Shown: positions 32,755 to 42,270, counted from the first letter of the stretch. The stretch: DNA of 64,000 nt from Gammaproteobacteria bacterium UBA5078 (GCA_002416505.1 DIAM01000007.1:1-64000); one strand, 5' to 3'. Numbers and translations are program-made. Notes: generated by a model from the letters alone, not told the origin.

Positions 32755-34275
32755 ATGACAGTAATCCGCCAAGAAGATCTAATCCAGAGCGTCGCGGACG
32801 CCTTGCAATATATTTCCTACTATCACCCCTTAGACTTCATTCAAGCAGTGAACGCCGCCTACGAACGCGAAGAGTCTGTCGCGGCTAAAGATGCCATGGC
32901 CCAGATTCTGATAAATTCGCGACTCTGTGCCGAGGGCAAGAGACCGATCTGCCAAGACACCGGTATCGTCACTGTGTTCCTGAAGATCGGGATGAAACTG
33001 CAGTGGGAGGGAGAGCTGAGCGTCGCGGATATGGTCAACGAGGGCGTGCGCCGCGCCTATCTTAATCCTGACAACGTCCTGCGCGCCTCGATTCTTAGTG
33101 ATCCAGCCGGTGCTCGTAAAAACACCAAGGACAACACGCCAGCGGTGATCCATATGGAAGTGGTGCCTGGCGACACGCTCGATGTGACGGTGGCTGCGAA
33201 GGGCGGGGGCAGCGAGAACAAGGCGAAGATGGTGATGCTCAATCCCAGCGATAGCATCGTGGATTGGGTGCTCAAGACTGTGCCGACTATGGGCGCGGGC
33301 TGGTGCCCGCCCGGCATGCTTGGGATCGGGATCGGCGGCACCGCCGAGAAGGCGGCGGTGTTAGCAAAGGAGGCCCTGATGGACCCCATCGATATTCATG
33401 AACTGCGCGCGCGCGGGCCGCAGAATCGGGTCGAGGAATTACGCCTAGAGATCATGGATAAGGTAAATGCGCTTGGCATTGGCGCGCAAGGCTTGGGTGG
33501 ATTGACAACAGTGCTCGACATCAAGATCAAAGACTATCCAACTCACGCGGCCTCTTTGCCCGTCGCGATGATCCCGAACTGCGCTGCGACTCGCCACGCG
33601 CATTTTGTCCTCGACGGCAGCGGGCCGGCGCACTTGCAGCCTCCGCGTTTAGAGGAGTGGCCGCAGATCACCTGGGATGCAGGTCCACGCGCGCGTCGGG
33701 TCAATCTCGACACGGTGACACCCGAGGATGTGAAGCAATGGCAGCCAGGGGAGACTCTGTTGCTCTCGGGCAAGATGCTGACCGGTCGCGATGCCGCTCA
33801 CAAGCGCATGATCGAGATGTTCGCCCGTGGCGAATCTCTGCCCGAGGGCGTGGATCTGCGCGGCAAGTTTATCTACTACGTGGGACCGGTAGATCCGGTT
33901 CGCGATGAGGTCATTGGGCCTGCAGGTCCGACCACCGCCACACGCATGGATAAGTTCACCGAGGCGCTGCTGGACAAGACCGGGTTGCTGGGCATGATCG
34001 GCAAGGCCGAGCGTGGCCAAATCGCCATCGATGCGATCCAGAAGCACAAAGCGGTTTATCTCATGGCCGTGGGCGGCGCCGCTTACCTAGTGTCCAAGGC
34101 GATTCGCAAGGCGCGTATTGTCGCTTTCGAAGACCTGGGTATGGAGGCGATCCACGAGTTCGAGGTGGAAGATATGCCTGTGACCGTTGCGGTCGATGTC
34201 AACGGCGTTTCAGTGCATCGCACTGGTCCGGTGGAGTGGCAGCAGCGCATCGCTCAGAAAATTACGGTCCGCTAA
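32755..34275 (+). CDS. fumA: class I fumarate hydratase, 506 aa
   Basis: An iron-sulfur (4Fe-4S) fumarase, citric acid cycle, cytoplasmic. The N-terminal domain has ICQDTGIV with a cluster cysteine, AKGGGSENKAKM and WCPPGMLGIGIGGT. The C-terminal beta part has NCAATRHAHF, the GEFLLLSGKMLTGRD-type segment and YYVGPVDPVRDEVIGPAGPTT. The length of 506 is slightly shorter than E. coli FumA/FumB (548). E. coli paralogue names cannot be told apart here; fumA is used as the generic symbol. It is divergent from the enoyl-CoA hydratase gene. Confidence 0.93.
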   Translation: MTVIRQEDLIQSVADALQYISYYHPLDFIQAVNAAYEREESVAAKDAMAQILINSRLCAEGKRPICQDTGIVTVFLKIGMKLQWEGELSVADMVNEGVRRAYLNPDNVLRASILSDPAGARKNTKDNTPAVIHMEVVPGDTLDVTVAAKGGGSENKAKMVMLNPSDSIVDWVLKTVPTMGAGWCPPGMLGIGIGGTAEKAAVLAKEALMDPIDIHELRARGPQNRVEELRLEIMDKVNALGIGAQGLGGLTTVLDIKIKDYPTHAASLPVAMIPNCAATRHAHFVLDGSGPAHLQPPRLEEWPQITWDAGPRARRVNLDTVTPEDVKQWQPGETLLLSGKMLTGRDAAHKRMIEMFARGESLPEGVDLRGKFIYYVGPVDPVRDEVIGPAGPTTATRMDKFTEALLDKTGLLGMIGKAERGQIAIDAIQKHKAVYLMAVGGAAYLVSKAIRKARIVAFEDLGMEAIHEFEVEDMPVTVAVDVNGVSVHRTGPVEWQQRIAQKITVR

Positions 34276-34284
34276 TGGCCCGCC

Positions 34285-36201
34285 CTAGTCACACATATCG
34301 GCGTAGGGGTTGGGCAGGTCGAGACTGATGCTGCCCTTAGCCCCGCGAATGTCGACACTGTTCTGCGCCACGGCCACGGCATCGGCATCCATCACATTGT
34401 GATCGAAGCGATAGATGCTTTGCGCGGTGCCAGCAATGGCGGCCTCGTCGTAGCGCTGCACATGCTCTAGCACGGCCTCGTTCTTCTGTGCGTATGCACT
34501 CATCTTCGCCTTGCCATGTTTTTTCTCTAGCATGCGCAGTGCGATGTGCGGCGCTAAAATCGACGCCGTCGCGTTATTGCCTCCGAACCCCTTCGAATTG
34601 ATCAGCACCGCATCCATGCCCTCATTACCTACATCGCGATGCTCGAGAAGAAAGTCGAGATTGTCTTGGTAGACGTCGGCCGCGATCGCTTCGGTGGACG
34701 CAATGCCGGGGATAATACCGTAACGCCACATGCCCAGGCTGGCGCTGAGTTGATCGCCGGCAGAACTCGCCAACGAGTGGCCGATATAGGATTTAAGGGC
34801 GGCTATTGGCCAGTGCGCAATCCCGTTGGCCTTTGCCACAGAGCTCAGGATATGAGACTCGGTAGTGCGATTCTGAGGGGTGCCTGTGCCGTGTGCTTGG
34901 ACATAGCTGCGGCGCTGCAGAGCCTCGCTTCCGATAATATTGCGGGTAGCAACGGCAGCCTTGGCGACGGTGATGTAATTGCCAACGCCCGGGCTAGCGA
35001 TAGACTTCTTATAGCCATCGGCATTGACGAAGACATCGTTCACTGCTCCGAGAATATTCGCGCCTAACTCAACGGCGAGGGTGTCATCACACAGCACTAC
35101 ATACTGAGCGGATTCGGAGAGGGTGAAGCCAACATTGTTCCCAAACGGACGGCAAGCGCGGCGGTACTGGGGCGTTAGCAAACCGAGATGGCTGTCCAGT
35201 GCCAAAAGGCTGGCATCATCGGCTAGGGCTCCCATGGTGGCATAACCCTCTATGACCTCGGGAGTGATCGGTGCCTCGCTGGTTCCCACTATCGCAATGC
35301 GATGCGAGCCTGACTGAATATCGCGGATGCCTTGTCGAAGATTGTAGAGGAACGTAGCGCAGGCCGCGACGCTGGTGCCGGTAGTCCCTAAATTCCCGAG
35401 GATATAGGCATTGATGAAGTCCGCGGGCATTTCTGCGAATCCTAATGGCAGCTGCTTCGACGTCACTTTCTTGCCGAGCAAGCGTGCCTGCAAGAGGCCG
35501 CCATTGCCGTTGTAATCGAGCTGTGTCATGCAGCTGCCCGCATACACGCTAATCTGATCGGGTGCCACGTAGCCCAATAAAACTTCCCAGTCGAGACCGA
35601 GAGACTGAATCGCGTCGCTCGCGCCATACACGGTCATTTGCAGGCCGCGAGGATGATTGCGCGAGGCGTAGAGATCTTTCGGATCGAAACCGCTGGGCAA
35701 TTGGCCGGCACTATTGACGCCGGATTTTTGATAATTCTCCGTGAGCACATCGAAGCCTCCGGAGAACTCAACCTTTACCTCGCCCGGGCTGTGCTCGCTG
35801 AGCTGCCAGTTCAGCGGAATGACATCGGGTAGATGCTGTTTGCGAATGACGAAGCTCAAGGGCTTGTCCGGGCTAGAGTTCAGTGTGGCGCGTTTGTGGT
35901 AGAGCACCCGCTGTGGATCGAACAGATTGTCCTCTAACTGCCGAATCAGCGTGCCCGCCTTGAGTACAGGGTCCAAGCTGTGTAGATAGCTTGCGAATTC
36001 GACCGCATTGCCCTGGCCGTCGCACCACACGCCGTCGCGCTTCTTGAGTAAGCCCATGAGGCTGGCGAGACTCGCGCGGGTCATCAGGGCGTCTTCCGGT
36101 CGCAATGCGTCAAGCACGAGGCGTCTATAGCCGTGGTGCAGCGAACTGCGTCCTGCGGGGTTGATTCCCCCCATCCCGATGATGACAGGCAGTTGCGACA
36201 T
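34285..36201 (-). CDS. fabY: beta-ketoacyl-ACP synthase, FabY type, 638 aa
   Basis: A thiolase-fold condensing enzyme longer than FabF. The active-site Cys lies in SVAACATFLYN, and the two His in HGTGTPQNRT and KSYIGHSLASSAGD. The length and start (MSQLPVIIGMGGINPAGR) match FabY of Pseudomonas aeruginosa (634 aa), which starts fatty-acid synthesis from acetyl-CoA and malonyl-ACP in place of FabH. ATG 36201 follows GAGGAA and gives the family's start; the longer frame to 36276 is not used. The gene ends 9 bp from the convergent fumarase gene. Confidence 0.88.
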   Translation of the reverse strand: MSQLPVIIGMGGINPAGRSSLHHGYRRLVLDALRPEDALMTRASLASLMGLLKKRDGVWCDGQGNAVEFASYLHSLDPVLKAGTLIRQLEDNLFDPQRVLYHKRATLNSSPDKPLSFVIRKQHLPDVIPLNWQLSEHSPGEVKVEFSGGFDVLTENYQKSGVNSAGQLPSGFDPKDLYASRNHPRGLQMTVYGASDAIQSLGLDWEVLLGYVAPDQISVYAGSCMTQLDYNGNGGLLQARLLGKKVTSKQLPLGFAEMPADFINAYILGNLGTTGTSVAACATFLYNLRQGIRDIQSGSHRIAIVGTSEAPITPEVIEGYATMGALADDASLLALDSHLGLLTPQYRRACRPFGNNVGFTLSESAQYVVLCDDTLAVELGANILGAVNDVFVNADGYKKSIASPGVGNYITVAKAAVATRNIIGSEALQRRSYVQAHGTGTPQNRTTESHILSSVAKANGIAHWPIAALKSYIGHSLASSAGDQLSASLGMWRYGIIPGIASTEAIAADVYQDNLDFLLEHRDVGNEGMDAVLINSKGFGGNNATASILAPHIALRMLEKKHGKAKMSAYAQKNEAVLEHVQRYDEAAIAGTAQSIYRFDHNVMDADAVAVAQNSVDIRGAKGSISLDLPNPYADMCD

Positions 36202-36454
36202 AGATTCCTCTGGTGCGTTGCAGCGGCAGTGCTGCTTGAATGGCTTTTTGCTTTGCGTAATATAGTCAATCCGCAATTAGCCATATAGGTCTAATTGGAC
36301 ATAGTTACTGGCAAACTGGCCAAGCCGATTAGTGAGTGTAGTTGTGAGCTCGGTCACGCAAGCGCGCTTGCCTCGAACGCGCAGGCCACTATAGGATGTT
36401 GACTAAAGCGATAGCCGTTGCACGATGGCTCGTGCTCGCACAGAAGAGTCTAAA

Positions 36455-37012
36455 ATGATCGATCCCCAATATGTCGAACGCCTGCGTGCGCTCCACGCAC
36501 AGCTGAGTATCCCTGTGACCTATGCCGCCGAAACCGGCTTGCCCATGTATCCAGAGCCAGCCGAATTGGTCGCGACGGAACTGGATTTCTATGGGCGCGA
36601 GCAGCGACTTACCCCTCAGGCCTTCGCGGCATGGCGATCGATGCAGGAGAGTGCGCTCTCTGACGGCATAAGTTTGCTCCTGCTCTCGGCCTATAGGAGT
36701 GTGGACTATCAATGCCAAATACTGCGTCGCAAGATAGAGGCTGGGCAAAGTCTAGAACAAATACTGCGGGTCAATGCCGCGCCTGGTTTCAGTGAGCATC
36801 ACACGGGTCGCGCTATCGATATCGGCGCTCCGGAATGCCCCGTGCTCGAGGAGCGCTTCGAGGAGACTACGGCATTCGCGTGGTTGTTGAGTAATGGGGC
36901 AAACTTCCGCTTCACTCTTACTTATCCGCGTGATAATAGCTGTGGAATCACCTATGAACCCTGGCATTGGTGCTTTAATCCTTCGTCCTCCCTTCAAGCC
37001 CCACAGCAATAG
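36455..37012 (+). CDS. M15 family D-alanyl-D-alanine (or L,D) carboxypeptidase, 185 aa
   Basis: A VanY/LdcB-like zinc peptidase of cell-wall turnover. The metal-binding motif SEHHTGRAIDIG (SxHxxGxAxD) and the later EPWHW supply the zinc ligands and the catalytic Glu; SAYRSVDYQ is also typical. No signal peptide is visible, so it may act on wall peptides in the cytoplasm, as LdcA-type recycling enzymes do, or be secreted otherwise. ATG 36455 (AGAAGAG upstream) is favoured over 36425, which lacks a ribosome-binding site. Confidence 0.8.
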   Translation: MIDPQYVERLRALHAQLSIPVTYAAETGLPMYPEPAELVATELDFYGREQRLTPQAFAAWRSMQESALSDGISLLLLSAYRSVDYQCQILRRKIEAGQSLEQILRVNAAPGFSEHHTGRAIDIGAPECPVLEERFEETTAFAWLLSNGANFRFTLTYPRDNSCGITYEPWHWCFNPSSSLQAPQQ

Positions 37013-37197
37013 CCTTCGCACCCGCTCAATAAAATTCGACTTTAGCCGGTCTGCTCACATGGTTGCGCGGTTTCGATAGGCGCCCTTTCTTGCCATGTTT
37101 ACGGCGTTTTTAAGTCGTGAAAGCAGCCCTAAAAGACCCTTAGACAAATCAAATTGATTGGAGTAGTCTGAAAGTGAAAGCTCAAGAAGGAGATTGA

Positions 37198-38232
37198 ATG
37201 CAACTCGCTCGACTCGCCGCATGTTCTGTCGTAGTGGCAATCCTTAGTTTGACGATACCCGTCAACTCGATGGCTCAGGAACCACAGATCGAATTTCAAG
37301 ATTGGCTCGCAACATTGATTGTTGAGGCTAGAGAAAAAGGCATACGCGAAGAAATAATTGACCAAGCATTGCGCGACGTCACCCCCATCCCGCAGGTTGT
37401 CACTAACGACCGCAATCAAGCCGAATTCACCGAAACCTTCGAGCAATACCTCGAGAAACGTGTCACGCAGTGGCGTATCGACACTGGGCGCGCACGATTA
37501 AAGCAACATCACGAATTACTAGCTCGCGTGGGCGAACACTATGGCGTAGCACCTCGCTTCATCGTCGCGTTCTGGGGTGTCGAGACTAACTACGGCAGTT
37601 TCACCGGTGGCACAGATGTGGTCAGAGCCCTCGTGACGCTCGCCTATGATCCACGCCGTGCGACTTATTTCCGCCGCGAACTGTTCAGCGCACTGCAGAT
37701 TCTTAACGAGGGGCATATTAGCCACGCGGACATGAAAGGTTCGTGGGCAGGGGCCATGGGGCAGAGCCAATTTATGCCCTCGAGTTTCATAGAGTACGCG
37801 CAAGACTTCGATGGCGATGGCCGTCGCGACATATGGAAGAGTGAGGCCGATGTGTTTGCCTCGATTGCCCAGTATCTCAAGGCGGCACAATGGGATAATG
37901 ATCAGACCTGGGGGCGGGAGATCCAGCTCCCCGCGAATTATCTAGAGCAGGCGGCGCAGTGGCAGCAGGAGCCAACCGAATACTCTTGTAGCGTGTTGCG
38001 TAGGCACACGGTGCAACGCTCCTTGCAGGACTGGCAAGCCTCTGGCGTGCGACGCGCAGATGGCACCGATTTGCCCACTAACGATTTGATGGCATCGATC
38101 ATTCAGCCCGACGGAGAAGACGGTCGCGCGTTCATTACTTATGGAAATTTTAGGGCGATCTTGCGCTATAACTGTGCAAATAACTATGCCCTTTCGATAG
38201 GTCATTTAGCCGATATGTTCATCGGCTATTGA
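37198..38232 (+). CDS. lytic murein transglycosylase B family, 344 aa
   Basis: Signal peptide (1-26, ending NSMAQ) and then the GH103 MltB domain: the catalytic Glu129 in FWGVETNYG, SWAGAMGQSQFMPSSFIEYA and DFDGDGRRDIW. It cleaves peptidoglycan with formation of 1,6-anhydro ends in the periplasm. There is no lipobox cysteine, so it is soluble, unlike E. coli MltB. AAGGAG six bases before ATG 37198. Confidence 0.88.
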   Translation: MQLARLAACSVVVAILSLTIPVNSMAQEPQIEFQDWLATLIVEAREKGIREEIIDQALRDVTPIPQVVTNDRNQAEFTETFEQYLEKRVTQWRIDTGRARLKQHHELLARVGEHYGVAPRFIVAFWGVETNYGSFTGGTDVVRALVTLAYDPRRATYFRRELFSALQILNEGHISHADMKGSWAGAMGQSQFMPSSFIEYAQDFDGDGRRDIWKSEADVFASIAQYLKAAQWDNDQTWGREIQLPANYLEQAAQWQQEPTEYSCSVLRRHTVQRSLQDWQASGVRRADGTDLPTNDLMASIIQPDGEDGRAFITYGNFRAILRYNCANNYALSIGHLADMFIGY

Positions 38233-38366
38233 AAAGCGAGAGTTCGCAACAATGTAGTTAACTAGCCACTAGGTTTACGTGGCGTGAAACGAAGAGGAGG
38301 GCCAATAGAATCTGAAATTAGCAAACAAAAAAACCAAGTGTCACGATAACAAGGAGACCATAGCTT

Positions 38367-38837
38367 ATGTCTAACGAATTCCAAATTGTTTTCCATAATA
38401 TCGATCAATCAGCTGCACTCATAGAAAATGTCAATAAGCGCATAGAGAAGCTGCAGCGTTTTAGCAACGACATTATTGGTGGTAGGGTGGTCTTAGATTC
38501 ACCTCACAATAATCACCACAAAGGCAAGGTGTTCAGTGTCACAGTTGAGATACACACCTCCGCGAAAGAAGTTATCGTGCGACAGGGCCAACACGACAAG
38601 CCTGCCCATGAAGATATTTATGTTGCAGTTCGTGACGCGTTTAACGTCGCTGAGCGTCAGCTTAAAGCGACAGACAAGAAGCATCGTAAGGCGACCTTAG
38701 ATGTAGAGAATTTCGAGGTGCTGCCAGAGGCTAGTGCCGAGGAAACCGAGCAGCTACTCGCCAACGAAGACGATGAGGACACCCTTTTCCATACAGATGA
38801 ACAAGAGGCTGAGGCCGCCGACATCCGCGCGGCTTAA
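38367..38837 (+). CDS. ribosome hibernation-type HPF/RaiA family protein, 156 aa
   Basis: The beta-alpha-beta-beta-beta-alpha HPF/RaiA fold (FQIVFHNID...LQRF, KVFSVTVEI, DIYVAVRDAFNVAERQLK) occupies residues 1-115. It binds the 30S A/P site to silence ribosomes in stationary phase. A long acidic tail (about 117-156) is longer than in E. coli HPF. It is followed after 24 bp by a DUF1244 gene. It is not beside rpoN, the common site for HPF. Confidence 0.82.
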   Translation: MSNEFQIVFHNIDQSAALIENVNKRIEKLQRFSNDIIGGRVVLDSPHNNHHKGKVFSVTVEIHTSAKEVIVRQGQHDKPAHEDIYVAVRDAFNVAERQLKATDKKHRKATLDVENFEVLPEASAEETEQLLANEDDEDTLFHTDEQEAEAADIRAA

Positions 38838-38861
38838 ATTGAGACAAGTGACGGAAATTCC

Positions 38862-39128
38862 ATGAAATTAACAGAGCAACAACGAATCGAGCTTGAGGCG
38901 GCAGCGTTTAGGCACCTGCTGCAACATCTCGATGCGAATAAAGATGTGCAGAATATCGATCTGATGAATCTCGCTGGATTTTGCCGCAACTGCCTGGCCA
39001 AGTGGTATTCGGCAGCGGCGCAAGAGAAATCCATCCCGATAGACTATGAACAGGCGCGAGAGATTATCTACGGCATGCCTTATGCGCAATGGAAGGATAA
39101 ATACCAATCACCGTTACAAGCTCAATAA
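38862..39128 (+). CDS. DUF1244 family protein, 88 aa
   Basis: A short conserved protein of unknown function that fits the DUF1244 family: FRHLLQHLDANKDVQNID, the conserved GFCRNCLAKWY with two cysteines, and EIIYGMPYAQWK. The two cysteines may bind metal, but this is not established here. It is placed 24 bp behind the HPF gene and probably co-transcribed. Confidence 0.88.
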   Translation: MKLTEQQRIELEAAAFRHLLQHLDANKDVQNIDLMNLAGFCRNCLAKWYSAAAQEKSIPIDYEQAREIIYGMPYAQWKDKYQSPLQAQ

Positions 39129-39136
39129 GTCTAAAG

Positions 39137-39165
39137 CCTGTAGGAGTTCACAAGACTCCTACAGG
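39137..39165. terminator. 11 bp hairpin between convergent genes
   Basis: CCTGTAGGAGT/ACTCCTACAGG with a 7 nt loop, without a T-run. The stop of the AraC-type regulator gene falls inside it. It probably ends both convergent transcripts or protects their ends. Confidence 0.5.
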
Positions 39166-40178
39166 TCTCCTTCGAATTCTCCCCCAAGCTCCGTGTCTAC
39201 ATTGAACAATTTTGTGCGCACTAAATGTCGATACTCATTCGGTGTTACGGCGTTCATGCGCTTGAATAAACCCGCAAAATAACTGGTATCCTGATAGCCA
39301 ACTGAGAAGGCGATCTCCGCCACAGTAAGATTGCTATGTTTGAGTAAGGCCTTGGCCTGCTCGAGGCGAATCTCTTGCAGATACTGTAGTGGGGTTTTAT
39401 CGGCGGCGATGCGGAAACGACGATTGAACGAGCGTACGCTGATGTCGAAGCGTTCAGCCAATGTTTTGAGCGATATCGAGTGTTGAAAATTCTTCTGCAA
39501 CCACTCCTGAATCTTTATGATCTGTTCGTCGTGATGGGTGTTTTTCTCTTCACTGGCAAGAAGCATTGATTCGTAGGAGCGCTTCAGTTCATGGGTGAAA
39601 TGGTGCGCGACCTCATCGGCAACGGCGGGCGTAAAGAGCTTCTCTACTAAGTGTAGAGTGACATCGCGTACAGCGTTCACACTGCCGGTGCAATACAGTC
39701 TATCTGCATGGGTAATGAAGCGCTTGCGTTGCAATCTTACCTGCCCAAAGCGTCTCTGAAAGTCATCGAAATAATACCAATGTGTGGTAGCGCTGCGATT
39801 GTCGAGGATGCCCGCCTGGGCGAGGAAATAACTGCCGGTACCAACACTGCAAATAGTGGCGCCAGCGCTGTACTGCTGCGCCAGCCACTGCGTTAGGGCG
39901 GGGTGTTTGCGCACGATGGCGTTGGGATTTCCCCACAATGCGGGCACGAAGATGAGGTCGGTTTTGGCGATCTCGCTAATAGCAGATGCGGGTTGAATGA
40001 CTATGCCGCCCGTCATGGTGAGTGCGAGCCCATCGTGGCTGGCGATGACTATTTTTCGGGCAGGACTATTACGCTCACGGATGCGCCGGATGACGTCCGC
40101 GGCCCTTATCATCTCCAGTGGAATGGTGATGCTGGAGGCGAGACTGTGTTCGATGGCGAGTATGGTGACGTGTTTCAT
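39159..40178 (-). CDS. GlxA-type AraC family transcriptional regulator, 339 aa
   Basis: The N-terminal DJ-1/PfpI-like amidase fold (about 1-190) has ICSVGTGSYFLAQAG with the family cysteine. The C-terminal AraC helix-turn-helix pair (about 225-325) reads LAERFDISVRSFNRRFR and VAEIAFSVGYQDTSYFAGLFKR. Relatives regulate amino-acid or choline/betaine catabolism; the ligand here is unknown. Its ATG overlaps the stop of greB by ATGA, an unexpected coupling. Confidence 0.86.
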   Translation of the reverse strand: MKHVTILAIEHSLASSITIPLEMIRAADVIRRIRERNSPARKIVIASHDGLALTMTGGIVIQPASAISEIAKTDLIFVPALWGNPNAIVRKHPALTQWLAQQYSAGATICSVGTGSYFLAQAGILDNRSATTHWYYFDDFQRRFGQVRLQRKRFITHADRLYCTGSVNAVRDVTLHLVEKLFTPAVADEVAHHFTHELKRSYESMLLASEEKNTHHDEQIIKIQEWLQKNFQHSISLKTLAERFDISVRSFNRRFRIAADKTPLQYLQEIRLEQAKALLKHSNLTVAEIAFSVGYQDTSYFAGLFKRMNAVTPNEYRHLVRTKLFNVDTELGGEFEGDL

Positions 40179-40681
40179 CCGAGGCCTTCGTAGCTGACGC
40201 CGATGACATACCAGAGCTTGGGCCCGCTAGGGGTATCGATGCTAACCTCACTATCTGCCGCCTTGCCCAGCAGAGCTCTTCCGAGTGGGGCATCGATGCT
40301 GATATAGCCGCTGGCATCGCCGACTTCATCGGGTCCTATTAGTTTATAGCGATGGGTTTGCCCCAGCTCGTCCTCGAGGCGTACCCACGCCCCGAAGTAG
40401 ATCTTCGATGGGTCCGAGGGGGGGGTGCTCACCACAGTGAGCAATTCTAGGCGCTTGCGCAGATGGCGAACGCGGCGATCGATCTCACGCAGGCGCTTCT
40501 TGCCGTAGATGTACTCGGCGTTCTCAGAACGATCGCCCATGGCCGCCGCTTCGCTCACGGACTGGGTAATCTGTGGTCGCTCGGTGCGCCACAGATAGTT
40601 GAGCTCTTCGCGCAGACGTTTCTCACCCGCGACGGTGACGTAGTTGGAGATCTTAGGCCGTGGCTTTTCATTCGGGTTCAT
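40175..40681 (-). CDS. greB: transcription elongation factor GreB, 168 aa
   Basis: A cytoplasmic RNA-polymerase-binding factor that rescues backtracked complexes. N-terminal coiled coil with the acidic tip DRSENAEYIYGKKRLREIDRRV (the DxxENAEY part carries the catalytic acids) and the C-terminal FKBP-like domain. The EYIYGKK residues distinguish GreB from GreA. ATG 40681 gives the family's N-terminus. The gene is 17 bp behind dinB and its stop overlaps the next start, so dinB-greB-regulator look like one transcript. Confidence 0.92.
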   Translation of the reverse strand: MNPNEKPRPKISNYVTVAGEKRLREELNYLWRTERPQITQSVSEAAAMGDRSENAEYIYGKKRLREIDRRVRHLRKRLELLTVVSTPPSDPSKIYFGAWVRLEDELGQTHRYKLIGPDEVGDASGYISIDAPLGRALLGKAADSEVSIDTPSGPKLWYVIGVSYEGLG

Positions 40682-40698
40682 AGGGTTTGTACTTTGCG

Positions 40699-41808
40699 TT
40701 ACTCGAGTCTTAGGCGCAACTGTCGCTTGCTTGGGTGAGCCGATTGTTGGATGCCCGGTTGGTCTGCCTGCTTGAGTTCCAGTTTGACGCCGAGACCGAG
40801 TAGTCGCACAGGGCGATTGCCGCGCACAAACGCGTCGGAGCAAAGCGCAATATAGCCCTCTAACTCTGTCGTGATGGACATGGCCTCTATCGTCGTGGAG
40901 ACAAAATCGTTGAACTTCAGCTTCACATATTTCTTGCTGACATCGTAGTCCATCTGAACCCGCTGCAGTCGGGTTTCTAGCTGCTCGTGTAGTTCCGGGA
41001 GTCTATCTAGGCAGGCTTGTAAATTAGGCAGGTCTTGCACATAGGTGTTCTCGACGCTTAGCGACTTGCGTATGCGGTCGGGGTTTACCGCGCGCTCGTC
41101 AACGCCTCGTGCGAGTCGATAAAGCTTTGCGCCAAAACTCCCGAATAATTCGCGCAGCTCATCGACACTATAGGCGCGTAAGTCACCGCAGGTTTGGATT
41201 CCAAGGCTGTGCATCTTGGCGGCAGTGACCTTACCGACCCCGAAAATTTTCTTCACGGGCAATTCCTTCACGAAGGCATCGACTTGATCGGGCAATACGA
41301 CGTATTGCCCGTCGGGTTTGTTCCAGTCACTGGCGACCTTGGCGATGAATTTGTTGGGGGCGATGCCGGCGGAGATGGTGATGCCCACTTCCTCGCGGAC
41401 TCTGCGGCGAATCTCCTGCGCAATTAGTGTAGCGCTACCTTTACAGGCCTTGGTGTGGCTTACATCGAGATAGGCTTCATCCAGAGACAGGGGTTCGATG
41501 AGTGCTGTGTAGTCGGAAAATATCTGCTGGACGGCGCGAGAGGCCTCACGGTATTGCTCCATGCGTGGATAGACGACGATCAGCTGTGGGCAGTGTCGCA
41601 GGGCGGTGGCCATAGGCATGGCGGAGTGAATGCCGAACTTGCGTGCCTCATAGTTGCAGGTAGCCACGACACCGCGACGCTCGGGACTCCCCCCCACCGC
41701 CATAGGCTTGCCGGCGAGCGCGGGATTATCGCGCGTCTCGATGGACGCGTAGAAACAGTCGCAGTCGCAATGAATAATTTTCCGGGAGTCGGCAGCCATA
41801 GCTGTCAT
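40699..41808 (-). CDS. dinB: DNA polymerase IV, 369 aa
   Basis: Y-family translesion polymerase. Catalytic acids lie in HCDCDCFYASIE and SLDEAYLDVS. RRGVVATCNYEARKFGI and the little-finger domain follow. The C-terminus lacks a clear beta-clamp peptide that I can assign. ATG 41808 or 41799 is possible; neither has a strong ribosome-binding site. I found no LexA-like box in the 80 bp upstream, so SOS control is not shown. Confidence 0.92.
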   Translation of the reverse strand: MTAMAADSRKIIHCDCDCFYASIETRDNPALAGKPMAVGGSPERRGVVATCNYEARKFGIHSAMPMATALRHCPQLIVVYPRMEQYREASRAVQQIFSDYTALIEPLSLDEAYLDVSHTKACKGSATLIAQEIRRRVREEVGITISAGIAPNKFIAKVASDWNKPDGQYVVLPDQVDAFVKELPVKKIFGVGKVTAAKMHSLGIQTCGDLRAYSVDELRELFGSFGAKLYRLARGVDERAVNPDRIRKSLSVENTYVQDLPNLQACLDRLPELHEQLETRLQRVQMDYDVSKKYVKLKFNDFVSTTIEAMSITTELEGYIALCSDAFVRGNRPVRLLGLGVKLELKQADQPGIQQSAHPSKRQLRLRLE

Positions 41809-41918
41809 TGTAATGGGACGAGAGGTCAGAACCTACTAGCTCAGGTCCCTTTTTTAGGTTCATCACTAATCGGTTGCGGTTTGATATTCCGGGTTGGTGC
41901 TTCGTAGGTCGCACTGGC

Positions 41919-42022
41919 TGTCGGGTGTAGGGTTTCAGGAAACGCCAAAGGGCGCACATCCCTGTGCAAGCTCCACGTGCGCCGTCCTGGCGCCCGAGGT
42001 TCCTGAACCCCTACACCCGACA
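41919..42022 (-). repeat. palindromic element copy 1 (60 bp core in 22 bp arms)
   Basis: The core occupies 41941-42000 and is the reverse complement of the copy at 42181-42240 (57 of 60 bases equal). Its flanks, 41919-41940 and 42001-42022, pair with one mismatch and are unlike the flanks of copy 2. The core can fold further (CGCCA/TGGCG and GGCGCAC/GTGCGCC), giving one long stem. Confidence 0.85.
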
Positions 42023-42150
42023 TCCATTGCTGACTTAACGCTAAATTCGAAAGTAATAGTTAAAAATTCAAAACTGTAACGGTTAACCGCGTCAGATCGT
42101 AAGTTTCTACTAGGGAACGAGGCTGCGGATTGCTAGCCTACGCATATCAA

Positions 42151-42270
42151 GAGCCGCGTGGCGGGAAGGGAAGTGCAGGAGCCTCGGGCGCCAGGACGGC
42201 GCACGTGGAGCTTGCACAGGGATGTGCGCCTTTTGGCGTCTCCGGCAATTCCCTTCCCGTCGCGCGGCTC
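42151..42270 (+). repeat. palindromic element copy 2 (60 bp core in 30 bp arms)
   Basis: The core is 42181-42240. The arms 42151-42180 and 42241-42270 (GAGCCGCG...AGGGAA) pair at 26 of 30 positions. Orientation is opposite to copy 1, about 160 bp away. Confidence 0.85.

Noticed and set aside
41809..41880. LexA box upstream of dinB
   Set aside because: No CTGT-N8-ACAG-like palindrome was found.
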